Below, one piece after another: positions 1-8,911 of a DNA stretch of 64,000 bases. The stretch is from Pseudomonadota bacterium (GTDB lineage Bacteria > Myxococcota_A > UBA796 > UBA9615), in contig JAAESI010000245.1 of the NCBI GenBank assembly GCA_024229515.1, positions 1 to 64,000 on the forward strand. The letters run 5' to 3'. Within the stretch, counting starts at the first letter, position 1; every line of letters begins with the position of its first letter. A program made the translations under genes and the position numbers. Below the pieces are notes generated by a model that saw only the letters and a list, made by a program, of their open reading frames with translations, searched no databases and was not told the DNA's origin.

Positions 1-1494
1 GAAGGTGAGGGCGAACGACGGGCTCCCGCCGAGGTCGTCCCAGGCGTGGACGAGGAGGATGCGGACCTCCGTGCCGGGGGTGATGGTGGTGAGATCCAGG
101 GGGACGGTCAGGGGACTCCCCGAGGCGGTGGTCGTGACCCACGCGTTGACGCCCTGGTAGCCGGCGCCGGGGAGCGCCGTCGGCGGCTCGAACGTCCACG
201 GCCCCAGGGCGGTGAAGCCGCCGTCGTCGAGCACGAGGTCGTGCAGGGTCATCGTGCCGTAGCCGTCGCAGTCGCTGTCCAGGCCGCCTTCGAGCTCGTA
301 CGCGTGGGGGAAGAAGCCGCCTTCGTCGGGGCGGCAGTCCCCTTCGTCAGCGCGCACGCCGTCACCGTCCAGGTCGCACTGGAGATGCGGCCCGCCCTCG
401 AAGCCGATCGCGTTGCGGGACCCGTCCAGATCGAGCAGGCCGGCGCTGGGATCGCCCTGCTCGAGCAACGCGCTGCCGGCGACGAGGTGGAGGTCGTCGT
501 CCAGGCCATCGTCGGGGGTGAAGGTCACGAAGGAAGGCGCCACCGCGACGTTGCCGTCCACGCCGGTGGGGTCCCCGGCCGCGCCCGAGTAGTCCCCGAG
601 GTCGTTGGCGATGACGTCGTTGTAGGTCCAGGGCGCCGTCAGCGAGCTGCGGATCACGCCCCAGCCGTCCTCGTTGGAGGCGACGAGGCTCCCGCTGAAG
701 GCGAACGTGTCGGACTCCGACTCCAGGCCGGCGGCACCGGCCGCGGTGGACTCATTCGAGACGTAGGTGGCGTTCTGGAGGAAGCCGTCGGCGTCCAGCG
801 TGACCCACAGCCCGCCGCGCTCGCCCACGTTGGCATCGAACACGAGGTTGGTGCCCTCCACGAGGGCGTCGCCGATGTACATGCCGCCGACGCTGCCCCC
901 GGTGTTGCCGAGCACGTCGTTGCACGCCAGGACCACCGGATCCGCCGCGACCGGAGCGTGGATCCAGATCCCGCCCCCGGCGCCGGTGGAGGTGTTCGTG
1001 GCGATGGTGTTCCCGTACAGCTCGGGGCTGGACTGCACGATGGCGACCCCGCCCCCCATGTCCGCCGTGTTGGCGAAGATGAAGTTCCCCGAGACCCGCC
1101 CCGCGGCGTTGCGGTTGATGACGAGGCCCCCACCCACGACGGCCAGCACCGACTCCTCGTAGAGGCCGTCGCCGCCGGTGAGGGTGAAGCCCCACAGCAG
1201 CAGCTCCGAACCGGTCTCTTCCATCGTGACCGCTGGACCGCCGACGGTCGACGCATCGATGACGGTGAGGCCGGGGCCCCCGATCGACCTCACCACCAGC
1301 TCCTTGCCGACGAAGTCGATGGGGGCGTAGCTGCCGGGAAACACGAGCACGACGTCGCCGTCGGTGCTGGCGTCGATCGCGTCCTGGATCTCAAGGTACG
1401 GAGTGTTGCCCGCGGCGTCGACCCAGCGGGTCTCGGCGGCCCCCACGGCGGGGATCAGGCAGGCGGCGAGAAAGGCAAGGATCGATGGACGCAT
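1..1494 (-). CDS. Secreted right-handed beta-helix protein, C-terminus cut by window edge
   Basis: An open minus-strand frame runs from an ATG at 1494 off the left edge (498 codons visible). It opens with a signal peptide (MRPSILAFLAACLIPAVGAAE). The middle has the Gly/Asn/Asp-rich short repeats of a right-handed parallel beta-helix (residues about 35-340, with phrases such as GGGIWIHA and GNTIATNTS). A calcium-type Asp-rich stretch (CDLDGDGVRADEGDC, then LDSDCDGYGT) recalls MopE-like proteins of myxobacteria and relatives. Family knowledge suggests an exported or surface-anchored protein. No catalytic residues are recognised. The real C-terminus, and any sorting tag, lies outside the window. 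The neighbour at 1563 is divergent. Confidence 0.75.
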   Translation of the reverse strand, partial: MRPSILAFLAACLIPAVGAAETRWVDAAGNTPYLEIQDAIDASTDGDVVLVFPGSYAPIDFVGKELVVRSIGGPGLTVIDASTVGGPAVTMEETGSELLLWGFTLTGGDGLYEESVLAVVGGGLVINRNAAGRVSGNFIFANTADMGGGVAIVQSSPELYGNTIATNTSTGAGGGIWIHAPVAADPVVLACNDVLGNTGGSVGGMYIGDALVEGTNLVFDANVGERGGLWVTLDADGFLQNATYVSNESTAAGAAGLESESDTFAFSGSLVASNEDGWGVIRSSLTAPWTYNDVIANDLGDYSGAAGDPTGVDGNVAVAPSFVTFTPDDGLDDDLHLVAGSALLEQGDPSAGLLDLDGSRNAIGFEGGPHLQCDLDGDGVRADEGDCRPDEGGFFPHAYELEGGLDSDCDGYGTMTLHDLVLDDGGFTALGPWTFEPPTALPGAGYQGVNAWVTTTASGSPLTVPLDLTTITPGTEVRILLVHAWDDLGGSPSFALTF

Positions 1495-1562
1495 CGGCTA
1501 TCGGACCGTACCACAAGGCCTGCTGGGCGGGCGGCCCATCCCCCGGCTACACTCCGCAGTCC

Positions 1563-3131
1563 GTGAACCCGATGCAGGCCTTGCTCGCGCGTGTTCCCCG
1601 TGGGACCGACCCGGTCGTCCCCGTGGAGCCGCCCCCGCTCTCCCCCGACGCACTGATGACGCAGTTGGACGACGTCGACCCCCGCCGGGACGGGCTCGGA
1701 CGCAAGCTCCTGCCGCGCGTCGACGCCGCCCTCGGTGAGCGCCTCCAACAGCACGGGGAGGCCCCGCAGGCGGCGAACCCGTGGCAGGAAGCGGCGCTGT
1801 ACCGCGGGGAAGACGCAGACACGTTCGCGGGACGAACCGCCGGTCCCCAGGACCTCAACCCCGCCGAGCGCACGATCCTGGCGGCGGCCTGGGCGCGCGC
1901 CGCCTCCGAGATCCTGGAAGAGGAGCCGCAGGCCCGAAAGCTGCTCATCGACGTCGGAGGGGTCGCCCGCGTCACCGACATCCCCTCGGGCTCGCCGTCG
2001 GACATCGGCCTCATCGACCGCCACCTCGGCTGGGTCGTCCCGTCCCCCGCCGGTCGGGAGATCGCCACGATCGCCGTCGAGCTCGGCGCGGCCCGGTCCT
2101 CCGGTCACTTCAAGCGCATCAGCGCCGACACCCAGATGAACGTGCCGCTGGTGGTCGTCACCGACCGGCGGCCCCTCCAGCTGGCCCGCCACGGGCACCG
2201 CACGCGCGGCCTTCAGGGGCCCTGGGGCTGTGTCAGCAAGTCCTCGCGCAGCCACCACTCGCCTCCGCTGGAGCTGCTCGCCGGGTCCCCCGCCGCGGTC
2301 GATACCGCCGCGCAAGCGCAGTTCGCGATCCGGATCTTCGAACGCAGCGACCAGCTCCTCGAAGCGGTGCCGGAGGGCACCTCACAGTGGCTCGGTCGGG
2401 AGATGACGCGCACGTACGTGGACGCCTGGCGCCCGCCTGAGTGGGGCTTCGACCGCACGATCCACGGGCCTCGGGAGGAGCTGTTCGCCTCCACTCGGGA
2501 TCAGCTCCCCGCCGACGTCGCCGAGCTCGCCTGGGCCTTCGGGGTGGCACTCCACCAGCTGCTGCTGGAGCGGTGCCCCTCTTGGCGCCAGATCTGCCAG
2601 ACCGGCGGAGGCCGCTCCCTCGGGCCCGGTCTCGTGGTCCCGCTGCGGGAGAACGGCGCCCCGGATGCGGCGGTGCTCGCAGCGGTGCGATTCTCAGGCG
2701 ACACCCCCGAGTCCCTGGCCGACTTCGCCGCCCGCTTCAACGAGCAGGCAGGACGCGAGCGGGACGGCCGCGGTCTCCTCGGCGACGCCCTCCGCAAGGG
2801 ACTGCGCCAGTCGGCCCCCCCGGAGTGGCGCAGCCGGCTGTACCGCGCGATCCGAGACGGCCTCGGCCCGGTGCCGGGCCCCTTCGACTGGATCGGCGGC
2901 GCAGCGCGCGTGGATCTCCTTCAGCTCGACAGCGGTTGGCCGTGGCCGGTGTTCGGCGGCACGACCCCGTCTCCCGGCCTCACCGGACTCCCCTGGACGG
3001 GCGGCATCTCCCTGACGGCGACGCGGATCGGGGACGGCTCGGGATCGCTGGCGATCCACGGCATCAGCGACCTCGGCCGACGGACCTGGGGTGAAGACCT
3101 CGCCCTGAAGCTGGAAGCGGTCCTGGGCTAG
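1563..3131 (+). CDS. Hypothetical protein of 522 residues
   Basis: The frame is open from 1485, but that would overlap the divergent gene starting at 1494. GTG 1563 or ATG 1572 is a more reasonable start; neither has a strong ribosome site. The protein is soluble, with no signal peptide or membrane segment. I cannot assign a family. The length and the C-terminal run of beta strands (TGGISLTATRIGDGSGSLAI) are faintly like condensation or acyltransferase folds, but no HHxxxDG motif is present, so I do not propose an activity. Codon use and GC match the surroundings. Its TAG stop abuts the stop of the convergent glycosyltransferase, leaving no room for a terminator. Confidence 0.55.
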   Translation: MNPMQALLARVPRGTDPVVPVEPPPLSPDALMTQLDDVDPRRDGLGRKLLPRVDAALGERLQQHGEAPQAANPWQEAALYRGEDADTFAGRTAGPQDLNPAERTILAAAWARAASEILEEEPQARKLLIDVGGVARVTDIPSGSPSDIGLIDRHLGWVVPSPAGREIATIAVELGAARSSGHFKRISADTQMNVPLVVVTDRRPLQLARHGHRTRGLQGPWGCVSKSSRSHHSPPLELLAGSPAAVDTAAQAQFAIRIFERSDQLLEAVPEGTSQWLGREMTRTYVDAWRPPEWGFDRTIHGPREELFASTRDQLPADVAELAWAFGVALHQLLLERCPSWRQICQTGGGRSLGPGLVVPLRENGAPDAAVLAAVRFSGDTPESLADFAARFNEQAGRERDGRGLLGDALRKGLRQSAPPEWRSRLYRAIRDGLGPVPGPFDWIGGAARVDLLQLDSGWPWPVFGGTTPSPGLTGLPWTGGISLTATRIGDGSGSLAIHGISDLGRRTWGEDLALKLEAVLG

Positions 3132-4199
3132 CTACCGTCCCGCGGCCTCTTCGAGCAGCGCCCGGTAGCGCGACCAGGCGGCGGCCCAGCTGTAGCGCTC
3201 GACCACCAACTCCCGCCCCCGACGGCCCAACTCCCGGCACTCGTCGGGGTTCTTCACGAGCCGGCGGATCGCCTCCCCGAATCGCTTCACGTCGCCGGGA
3301 GGGACCTCGACCCCGACCCCGGCGGTGACCTCGCGGACCGCGCCGATCTTGCTGAACACGACCGGCTTGCCGCAGGCCATGCCGTCCACCGCGGAGTAGC
3401 CGAAGACCTCCTCCATGACGGTGGGGAAGAGCACGATGTCGGCCTGGCGGTACCGAAGGGCGAGGTCCGAGACGTCGCCGTGAAAGGAGACCGGGGCGTC
3501 GACCGCGCGGCGCTTGAGGCCGTCCATGTAGGTCGTGTCCGCCACCGGGCCGACGAGGTCCAGGTGCACCCGGTCGCGGACGTTCGGGTGCAGCCCCTTC
3601 ACCGCTTCGATGGCGACGTGCTGCCCCTTCCCGGGCTCGATGCGCGCGGCGTACAGCAGGCGCAGGGGGCCGTCGGTGCTGACTCGCTCCTGTGGGCGGA
3701 AGGCCGCGGTGTCGACCCCCGGAGAGGCGACGCGGAGGCGGTCGGGGGCGGCCCCGAACCCGGCCCAGCGCTGGCGGGCGGCCTCGGTCGGGACGATCGG
3801 CACGGCCATCTTCGCGATGCGCCGCAGGTACAGCTTCTTGCGCACCCCTCGGACCCGGCCCCACAGGCGCTCGCCAGCCCGCGGATCGGTGAGCAGTCCG
3901 ACGGTGGGGGCGAGGTCGACGGGGATCTCGATGCCGTGGGCGAGGATCACGTCGGGGCGGAAGGTCAGCGCCGCGCGCCGCACCGCCAGCTCCATCGCCC
4001 CCCGCGACTTGAGCATGTGGTCGGGGTCCATGCGCACCGCCTTGGCGTCCGCCGGCAGCAGCGACTCGTCGGTCCAGAAACCCGCGACGAGGCGCGCGTC
4101 GTAGTCTTGGCGGATGCGAGACCACAGCTCACCCATCACCGTCGCCACGCCGGAGCGCACGTCGGGGGGAAACACACGGGTTGCGATCAGGACCTTCAA
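3132..4199 (-). CDS. Glycosyltransferase family 4 (group 1)
   Basis: This 355-residue GT-B-fold retaining glycosyltransferase probably transfers a sugar from a nucleotide donor to a cell-surface glycan or lipid. The N-terminal half starts MKVLIATRVFPPDVRSGVA, the acceptor-side Gly loop of GT4 enzymes. The donor half shows LLYAARIEPGKGQ and the EX7E-type region EEVFGYSAVDGMACGKPVV, where the two Glu-type positions of the family would sit. The start is TTG at 4199, preceded six bases upstream by GGAGG. It stands alone and is convergent with the gene ending at 3131. The substrate cannot be read from sequence. The family call is firm; the pathway is open. Confidence 0.85.
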   Translation of the reverse strand: MKVLIATRVFPPDVRSGVATVMGELWSRIRQDYDARLVAGFWTDESLLPADAKAVRMDPDHMLKSRGAMELAVRRAALTFRPDVILAHGIEIPVDLAPTVGLLTDPRAGERLWGRVRGVRKKLYLRRIAKMAVPIVPTEAARQRWAGFGAAPDRLRVASPGVDTAAFRPQERVSTDGPLRLLYAARIEPGKGQHVAIEAVKGLHPNVRDRVHLDLVGPVADTTYMDGLKRRAVDAPVSFHGDVSDLALRYRQADIVLFPTVMEEVFGYSAVDGMACGKPVVFSKIGAVREVTAGVGVEVPPGDVKRFGEAIRRLVKNPDECRELGRRGRELVVERYSWAAAWSRYRALLEEAAGR

Positions 4200-4256
4200 C
4201 AGCCGCCTCCGCCGCCAACGTAGCGCGCTGGGAGGCCTGGGGTAAGGTGCCCGGCC

Positions 4257-5540
4257 ATGTCGCCCCAGCAGCTTCCCTCAGCGATCCGCGAACGGCTCCC
4301 CGCCGGTGTCCCCACGTCGCTCACCGGGCTCATCGGGCTCGCGCTCCTGATCGGGACCCCGCTCGGGCTCGCCGCCCACGCCAGCGACGCGCTCCTGTCG
4401 CTGCTCGCGCCGATCATCTTCTTCGGCGACCTCTTCATCGCCTGCCTGAAGCTGTTGATCGTCCCGATCATCGTGACCTCGCTGGTCGTCGGCGTCGCCA
4501 ACGTGGGCGACGTGTCGCGACTGGGCAAGCTCGGGGGTCGCGCCGCCGCCTACTACATGGGCACCACCGCGATCGCGGCGACGCTCGGCCTCGTGCTCGT
4601 CAACCTGATCCGCCCCGGCGACGGCGCCAGCCTCGAGGGTTACGACATCCCCGCCAAAGCCGAGGCAGGCCGCGACATGGGGGTCGGCGACATGCTGATG
4701 AAGGTGTTCGGCAACACGCTGCTGCACCCCATCGATTCGCTGCGGGAAGGCGACATCATCACGGTCATCACCGTGACCCTGCTGTTCGGCCTCGGCCTGA
4801 TCCTCATCGGGGAGCGGGTGGCCCCGGTGGTCGACGGCTTCAAGCGGCTCGAGCGCATCATCATGGGCGTCGTCCACAACATCATGTGGCTCGCCCCCAT
4901 CGGCGTCGTCGGCTTGCTCATCGAGGCGCTCGGCAAGAGCGGCCTGGGGCTGCTGCTGGATCTCGGCAAGTACTGCCTGACGGTGCTCCTGGCGCTCGGC
5001 ATCCACGGCTTCATCATCCTCCCGCTGATCGTCCTGCTCATCGGCAAGCGCAAGCCGCTGGAGTGGTTCCGCGGAATCCGCCCCGCCATGGCCGTCGCGT
5101 TCTCCACGTCGTCGTCGGCGGCGACCCTGCCGGTGACCATCCAATCGGTGGAGGAGAACCTGGACGTACCCACGCCGGTGGCGTCGTTCGTGCTCCCGCT
5201 GGGCGCAACGATGAACATGGACGGCACCGCGCTGTACGAGGCGATCGCCGCGTTGTTCGTGGCCCAGGCGCTCGGGTTTGACCTGGGAATGGGGCAGCAA
5301 CTGGTCGTACTGATCACTGCAATGGCCGCCTCGGTGGGGGCTGCCGGCATTCCTTCAGCCGGGATCGTGACGATGGTGATGGTGTTTCAGTCGGTCGGGC
5401 TCCCCCTGGAGCCGCTCGGTGCCATCTACGCGGTCGATCGCGTGTTGGACATGTGCCGCACCGTCGTGAACGTCATGGGCGACACCGCGGGTGCGGTGGT
5501 GCTGACCCATTTGGAGGACAGCGCCCCTGCAACCGCCTGA
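4257..5540 (+). CDS. Dicarboxylate/amino acid:cation symporter (DAACS family)
   Basis: This inner-membrane Na+ or H+-coupled carrier belongs to the GltP/GltPh/DctA family and has about the usual length (427 residues). Visible landmarks in order: eight-helix pattern with hairpin HP1 signature STSSSAATLP (residues 283-292), TM7 NMDGT (320-324), HP2 AAGIPSAG (363-370), and TM8 with D394, D398, R401 and N405 in DRVLDMCRTVVNVMGD. In characterised members an Arg at the R401 position binds the side-chain carboxylate of aspartate or glutamate, so an acidic amino acid substrate is more likely than a neutral one. ATG 4257 is used. It is not obviously in an operon. Confidence 0.92.
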   Translation: MSPQQLPSAIRERLPAGVPTSLTGLIGLALLIGTPLGLAAHASDALLSLLAPIIFFGDLFIACLKLLIVPIIVTSLVVGVANVGDVSRLGKLGGRAAAYYMGTTAIAATLGLVLVNLIRPGDGASLEGYDIPAKAEAGRDMGVGDMLMKVFGNTLLHPIDSLREGDIITVITVTLLFGLGLILIGERVAPVVDGFKRLERIIMGVVHNIMWLAPIGVVGLLIEALGKSGLGLLLDLGKYCLTVLLALGIHGFIILPLIVLLIGKRKPLEWFRGIRPAMAVAFSTSSSAATLPVTIQSVEENLDVPTPVASFVLPLGATMNMDGTALYEAIAALFVAQALGFDLGMGQQLVVLITAMAASVGAAGIPSAGIVTMVMVFQSVGLPLEPLGAIYAVDRVLDMCRTVVNVMGDTAGAVVLTHLEDSAPATA

Positions 5541-5702
5541 GACGGCCACCTGTTGCGGAGATGTTGCAGCGCCCTTGAAAGATCCGCATGCGCGTAGCGC
5601 GCGGTCCGATTACTCTTCCTGCGCGCAAGAGCCGCTAATACACTGGTTGTGCGCTCAAAAGGGGTACGTCGGCCACAACGCCGAACCCCACAAGGGAGTC
5701 CG
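5541..5702. other. Intergenic gap before the outer-membrane barrel gene
   Basis: This 162-bp gap contains a short GCGCG/CGCGC hairpin near 5588-5603, without a T-run. A TAATAC box lies at 5636-5641 and could be a -10 element, but I see no convincing -35 partner. A clear AGGGAG ribosome site precedes ATG 5703. No gene is visible. Confidence 0.4.
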
Positions 5703-8201
5703 ATGGAAGTCGTGACCACACAAGCCAAGAGGCCCATGCGGCTGCTGTTCGCAGCGGTCGTGCTCGCCCAGATGATCTGGGTCCCCTCCGCCGTCGCCGG
5801 CACGTGCGGCATTGCGCACTTCGACGCCATCGGCGACGTAGGCCGCGGAGCAGCCTCGAACATCACCTCGCTGGTCAGCAGCGAACTCGACATCCGCGGG
5901 GGCTACGACCTCGTGCTCGCCGCCGACGAGGGCGAGAACAAAGCCGGTTGCAGCAGCGATGTCAGCTGCCTGAAGACCTTCGGCAAGAACTCCGGCCACG
6001 AACACGTGGTCGGCGGAACCGTCCGCGCCGTCGCCGGCCAGTACGAAGTGGCCGCCACGCTCTACGAGGTCCGCTCGGGCCGCCAGATCCGCACCGTCAC
6101 CCACACCATGGAGCGCACCGCCGACGTCCTCATCGAGGCCGTGCCGCTGCTCGTGGTCGAACTCGTCACCGGCGAGAAGCCGGTCGTCGAGGATGACGAC
6201 GCCGCTGCCCGCAAGAGTTCCGGCCCCCTGTTCGACGACGCCGACTTCGACGAGGACCTGGACTCAGACTTCGACGAGGACACCGACGACGGAGCCGTCG
6301 ACGCCGCCGACGACCGACGCAGCAAGGACGCCCGGTGGATGAAGCGGGACCGGCGCGGCCGCGTCATCCGCGACGCCGACGTCGAGGAAGAGGACGAGTT
6401 CGAGGACGAGTTGGACCTCGAGGAGCTCGACGACCTCGATCTGGACGACATCACCGCCGACAGCCAGCGCAAGCGGGCCGAAGAGCGTGAGGAAGCCGAC
6501 GCCCGCGAGGCCGCGCGCAAGGCCGAAGAAGAGCGCCTCGCCCGCCTCGCCGCCGAAGAGGAGCGACGCCGCGAAGAGGATCGCCGTCGGGCCCAGCGCG
6601 AAGAAGAAGAGCGCGAGCGCCGGATGCGCGAGGAAGAAGACCGCCGCCACCGCGAGGAAGAGCAGGCCCGCGCCGATCGCGAGCGCCGCGACCGCGAGCG
6701 CGCCGATCAGGAGCGTCGGGAAGCCGAGGAGCGTGCCGCCCTCCGCGCCGAGCGCGAGGAAGAGGAGCGACGCCGCGAAGAGGCCGAGCGCGAGCGCCGC
6801 GAAGAAGAGCGACGCCGGGCCGACGCCGACCGCGAGCGAGAGCGCCGTCGGGAAGCCGACCGGGCCGCTGAGCGAGAGGCCGAGGAAGAGCGTCGACGCG
6901 CCGAGTACGAGCAGGAGCGCCGCGAGGAAGAGCGACGTGAGGCCGACGACCGCGACCGCCGCCGCGAGGACGAGCGACGCGCCGAGGACGACCGCCGCCG
7001 CGACGACGAGCGTACCGCCAGCCGCTACGACGACGACACGGTGGACCTGGACGAGGACGAGGACGGGCTGGTGCTCGGTTCGTCGATCTCCCTGGGCTCC
7101 GGCCTGATCGTGGTCGAGGACGACGATGTCGGCTTCGTCATCGAGGACGACGACGAGTACGAGGAGGAGGCCGAGCCCGAGGAGCTGCGCCCCGGCCAGA
7201 TCATGGGTGACACGGGGGTGCGCGAGCGCCGCTCCATCGACCGCCGCCGCACCGACTACGACGACGAGGGCGACCGCTACTCCAAGGCCCGGGACTTCTC
7301 CCGCTCGGACAGCGACTCCGGCGACGACGACTACGGCTACACCCGCCGAGACGACGACCGCCGCCTCGCCTACAACGACGATGGCGACCCCGACGACCGG
7401 GACAGCCGCAGCAGCCGGGACCGCGACTACGATCGCGACGACCGGAGCAGCCGCGATCGCGACTACGACCGCGACGACCGCAGCGCCCGGGCTCGTCCGT
7501 CGGACGACTCCAGCGGAAGCAGCCGCGACAGCTACGACCGCGACGACCGTCGCAGCAGCAGCCGCGACAGCTACAGCCGCAACAGCTACGACGACCGGGA
7601 CCGTGACTACGACGACCGCGGCCGCACCTACAGCCCCCGTCGGAACACCGCCTCGGCCCGCACCACCTCCGGCAACCGCCCCTGGGTGAACATCAAGGCC
7701 GGCGCTGGCTGGACGCTGTACTACCCGCAGACGCTGTCGCTGGGCATGTTCGAGTACGGCTTCGACGTCAGCGTGTTCGCGCTGAAGTGGCTCTCCATCG
7801 ACGCCGCTGCGTCCTTCTGGGCCGTCTCCCTCATCGAGTTCGACGAGGCCGACAACCAGGTGCGCACCGTGCGCACGCTGCCCAGCTTCTACGTGGGCGC
7901 CAAGTGGCACGGCGACTTCCACAAGGTCATCCGCCCGTACGCCGGCGTCGACATCGGCCTGCTCCTGTACGCTCAGGCGGTGGTGGCGCAGGGCACGGGC
8001 ACCTCGGTTCGGCCGCTGTTCGCCCCCGTGGTCGCGCTCAACGCCGGCTGCGACTTCGTCATCCACAAGAACGTCGGCCTGTTCGCCGGCATCAAGGCGG
8101 GTGTCAGCCACGCGGCCCGCATCCAGGAGACGGTCAACGCCGAATGGCAGCCCACGACCGGTGTGCTGACCGTCCGCGGCGGCGCCTTCGTCCAGTTCTA
8201 G
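5703..8201 (+). CDS. Outer-membrane beta-barrel protein with long charged spacer
   Basis: ATG 5703 is chosen because AGGGAG sits six bases upstream; the frame itself opens earlier. The 832-residue product has a signal sequence ending near AVA-GTCG. An N-terminal globular region follows (about 35-170) that resembles periplasmic TolB/FlgO-like domains, with VGGTVRAVAGQYEVAATLYE. Next come Asp/Glu-rich segments, an Arg/Glu-rich region likely to form a single long charged helix (about 260-440), more acidic stretches, and Asp/Arg/Ser-rich repeats (YDRDDRSS type, about 570-640). The last 170 residues look like an outer-membrane barrel ending in Phe (VRGGAFVQF), as BAM substrates do. An anchoring or envelope-spanning role is inference. 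Confidence 0.8.
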   Translation: MEVVTTQAKRPMRLLFAAVVLAQMIWVPSAVAGTCGIAHFDAIGDVGRGAASNITSLVSSELDIRGGYDLVLAADEGENKAGCSSDVSCLKTFGKNSGHEHVVGGTVRAVAGQYEVAATLYEVRSGRQIRTVTHTMERTADVLIEAVPLLVVELVTGEKPVVEDDDAAARKSSGPLFDDADFDEDLDSDFDEDTDDGAVDAADDRRSKDARWMKRDRRGRVIRDADVEEEDEFEDELDLEELDDLDLDDITADSQRKRAEEREEADAREAARKAEEERLARLAAEEERRREEDRRRAQREEEERERRMREEEDRRHREEEQARADRERRDRERADQERREAEERAALRAEREEEERRREEAERERREEERRRADADRERERRREADRAAEREAEEERRRAEYEQERREEERREADDRDRRREDERRAEDDRRRDDERTASRYDDDTVDLDEDEDGLVLGSSISLGSGLIVVEDDDVGFVIEDDDEYEEEAEPEELRPGQIMGDTGVRERRSIDRRRTDYDDEGDRYSKARDFSRSDSDSGDDDYGYTRRDDDRRLAYNDDGDPDDRDSRSSRDRDYDRDDRSSRDRDYDRDDRSARARPSDDSSGSSRDSYDRDDRRSSSRDSYSRNSYDDRDRDYDDRGRTYSPRRNTASARTTSGNRPWVNIKAGAGWTLYYPQTLSLGMFEYGFDVSVFALKWLSIDAAASFWAVSLIEFDEADNQVRTVRTLPSFYVGAKWHGDFHKVIRPYAGVDIGLLLYAQAVVAQGTGTSVRPLFAPVVALNAGCDFVIHKNVGLFAGIKAGVSHAARIQETVNAEWQPTTGVLTVRGGAFVQF

Positions 8202-8203
8202 AG

Positions 8204-8851
8204 TTGCGCCTCACCGCGCTGCTTCTCCTCCTGACGGCTTGCGCTCCGTCCCCGGCTCCCCCTGCCGAACCGGATCCGCCTGAGCCGACCGCGGCCCCCA
8301 CGCCTTCGCCCATCGTTCAGCTGATCGTCGACGGCGACCTGTCGCTGGGGCGTCTGCAGATTCGACTCGTCTCCCCCGCTTCGGGTCAGGAGGCCGCGCG
8401 CGCCGCGGCCGACCTCGCCATCGTCGAGGCCAAGCGGGTCGCTGCCCTCCCCGACAGCAGCCCCGAGCTCGCCCGGGCCGAACGGGAGGCCTACGCGGTC
8501 GATCGCACGGCCGACATCCTCGAGTTGCAGGGCATGACCGACTTCCTCGTGCACATGGGCGGCGTGCATCGCGCGCGCGGCTCCCAGGACGCCACCGCGG
8601 GGCGGGGATGGCGGGTCGCCATCGCCGGGGTCGATCCCGAGGGGGAGCCCATCGGAACGGTCGCACTCAAGGACGTCGCCCTCGCGCGCGTGCACGCGAC
8701 AACCGTGATCGGCCCCGGCGCCGCGACGGTGCACAGGCTCGCGAAGGAGGCCCCGGCTTCCGTGCCTGATGGGTTCGCCATGCGAACCGAAGGCGAAGGC
8801 CAGGACGCCGCCTTCGACCGGATGCTCGAAGGGGTGCGCGTCGCCCCCTGA
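8204..8851 (+). CDS. Lipoprotein with a catalytically incomplete ApbE-like domain
   Basis: The best start is TTG 8204, two bases after the previous stop; it gives a lipoprotein signal (MRLTALLLLLTACAPSP, lipobox LTAC). The region at about residues 95-165 aligns by eye with the core of FAD:protein FMN transferases (ApbE): YAVDRTADILELQGM, then FLVHMGGVHRARG, then WRVAIAGVDPEGEPIGTVAL. The diagnostic DxGGIAKG before it, the N-terminal third and the C-terminal metal-binding TSGD and HHLLDP-type blocks are absent. It is 215 residues against about 330. I infer a binding or structural relic rather than an active transferase. It is probably cotranscribed with the barrel gene. A true ApbE lies at 52298. 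Confidence 0.65.
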   Translation: MRLTALLLLLTACAPSPAPPAEPDPPEPTAAPTPSPIVQLIVDGDLSLGRLQIRLVSPASGQEAARAAADLAIVEAKRVAALPDSSPELARAEREAYAVDRTADILELQGMTDFLVHMGGVHRARGSQDATAGRGWRVAIAGVDPEGEPIGTVALKDVALARVHATTVIGPGAATVHRLAKEAPASVPDGFAMRTEGEGQDAAFDRMLEGVRVAP

Positions 8852-8911
8852 GTTGTCCAGGCGTCTTCACATTTCCTTGACACCTAGCAAGCGAGCTAAG
8901 AAGGCAGGACT

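Noticed and set aside
46-1566. 506-residue plus-strand frame
   Set aside because: It is a shadow of the beta-helix gene on the minus strand; its sequence is Arg/Gly/Val-rich with no domain.
3129-3134. TAGCTA palindrome as a regulatory site
   Set aside because: It is simply two abutting stop codons of convergent genes.
6264-8111. 615-residue minus-strand frame opposite the barrel gene
   Set aside because: It is a Val/Ala/Leu-rich antisense shadow of the Asp/Arg/Glu-coding region.
8877-8905. TTGACA promoter before the Asp-repeat gene
   Set aside because: The -35 match is perfect, but no -10 box lies 16-18 bases downstream and the start codon is too close.
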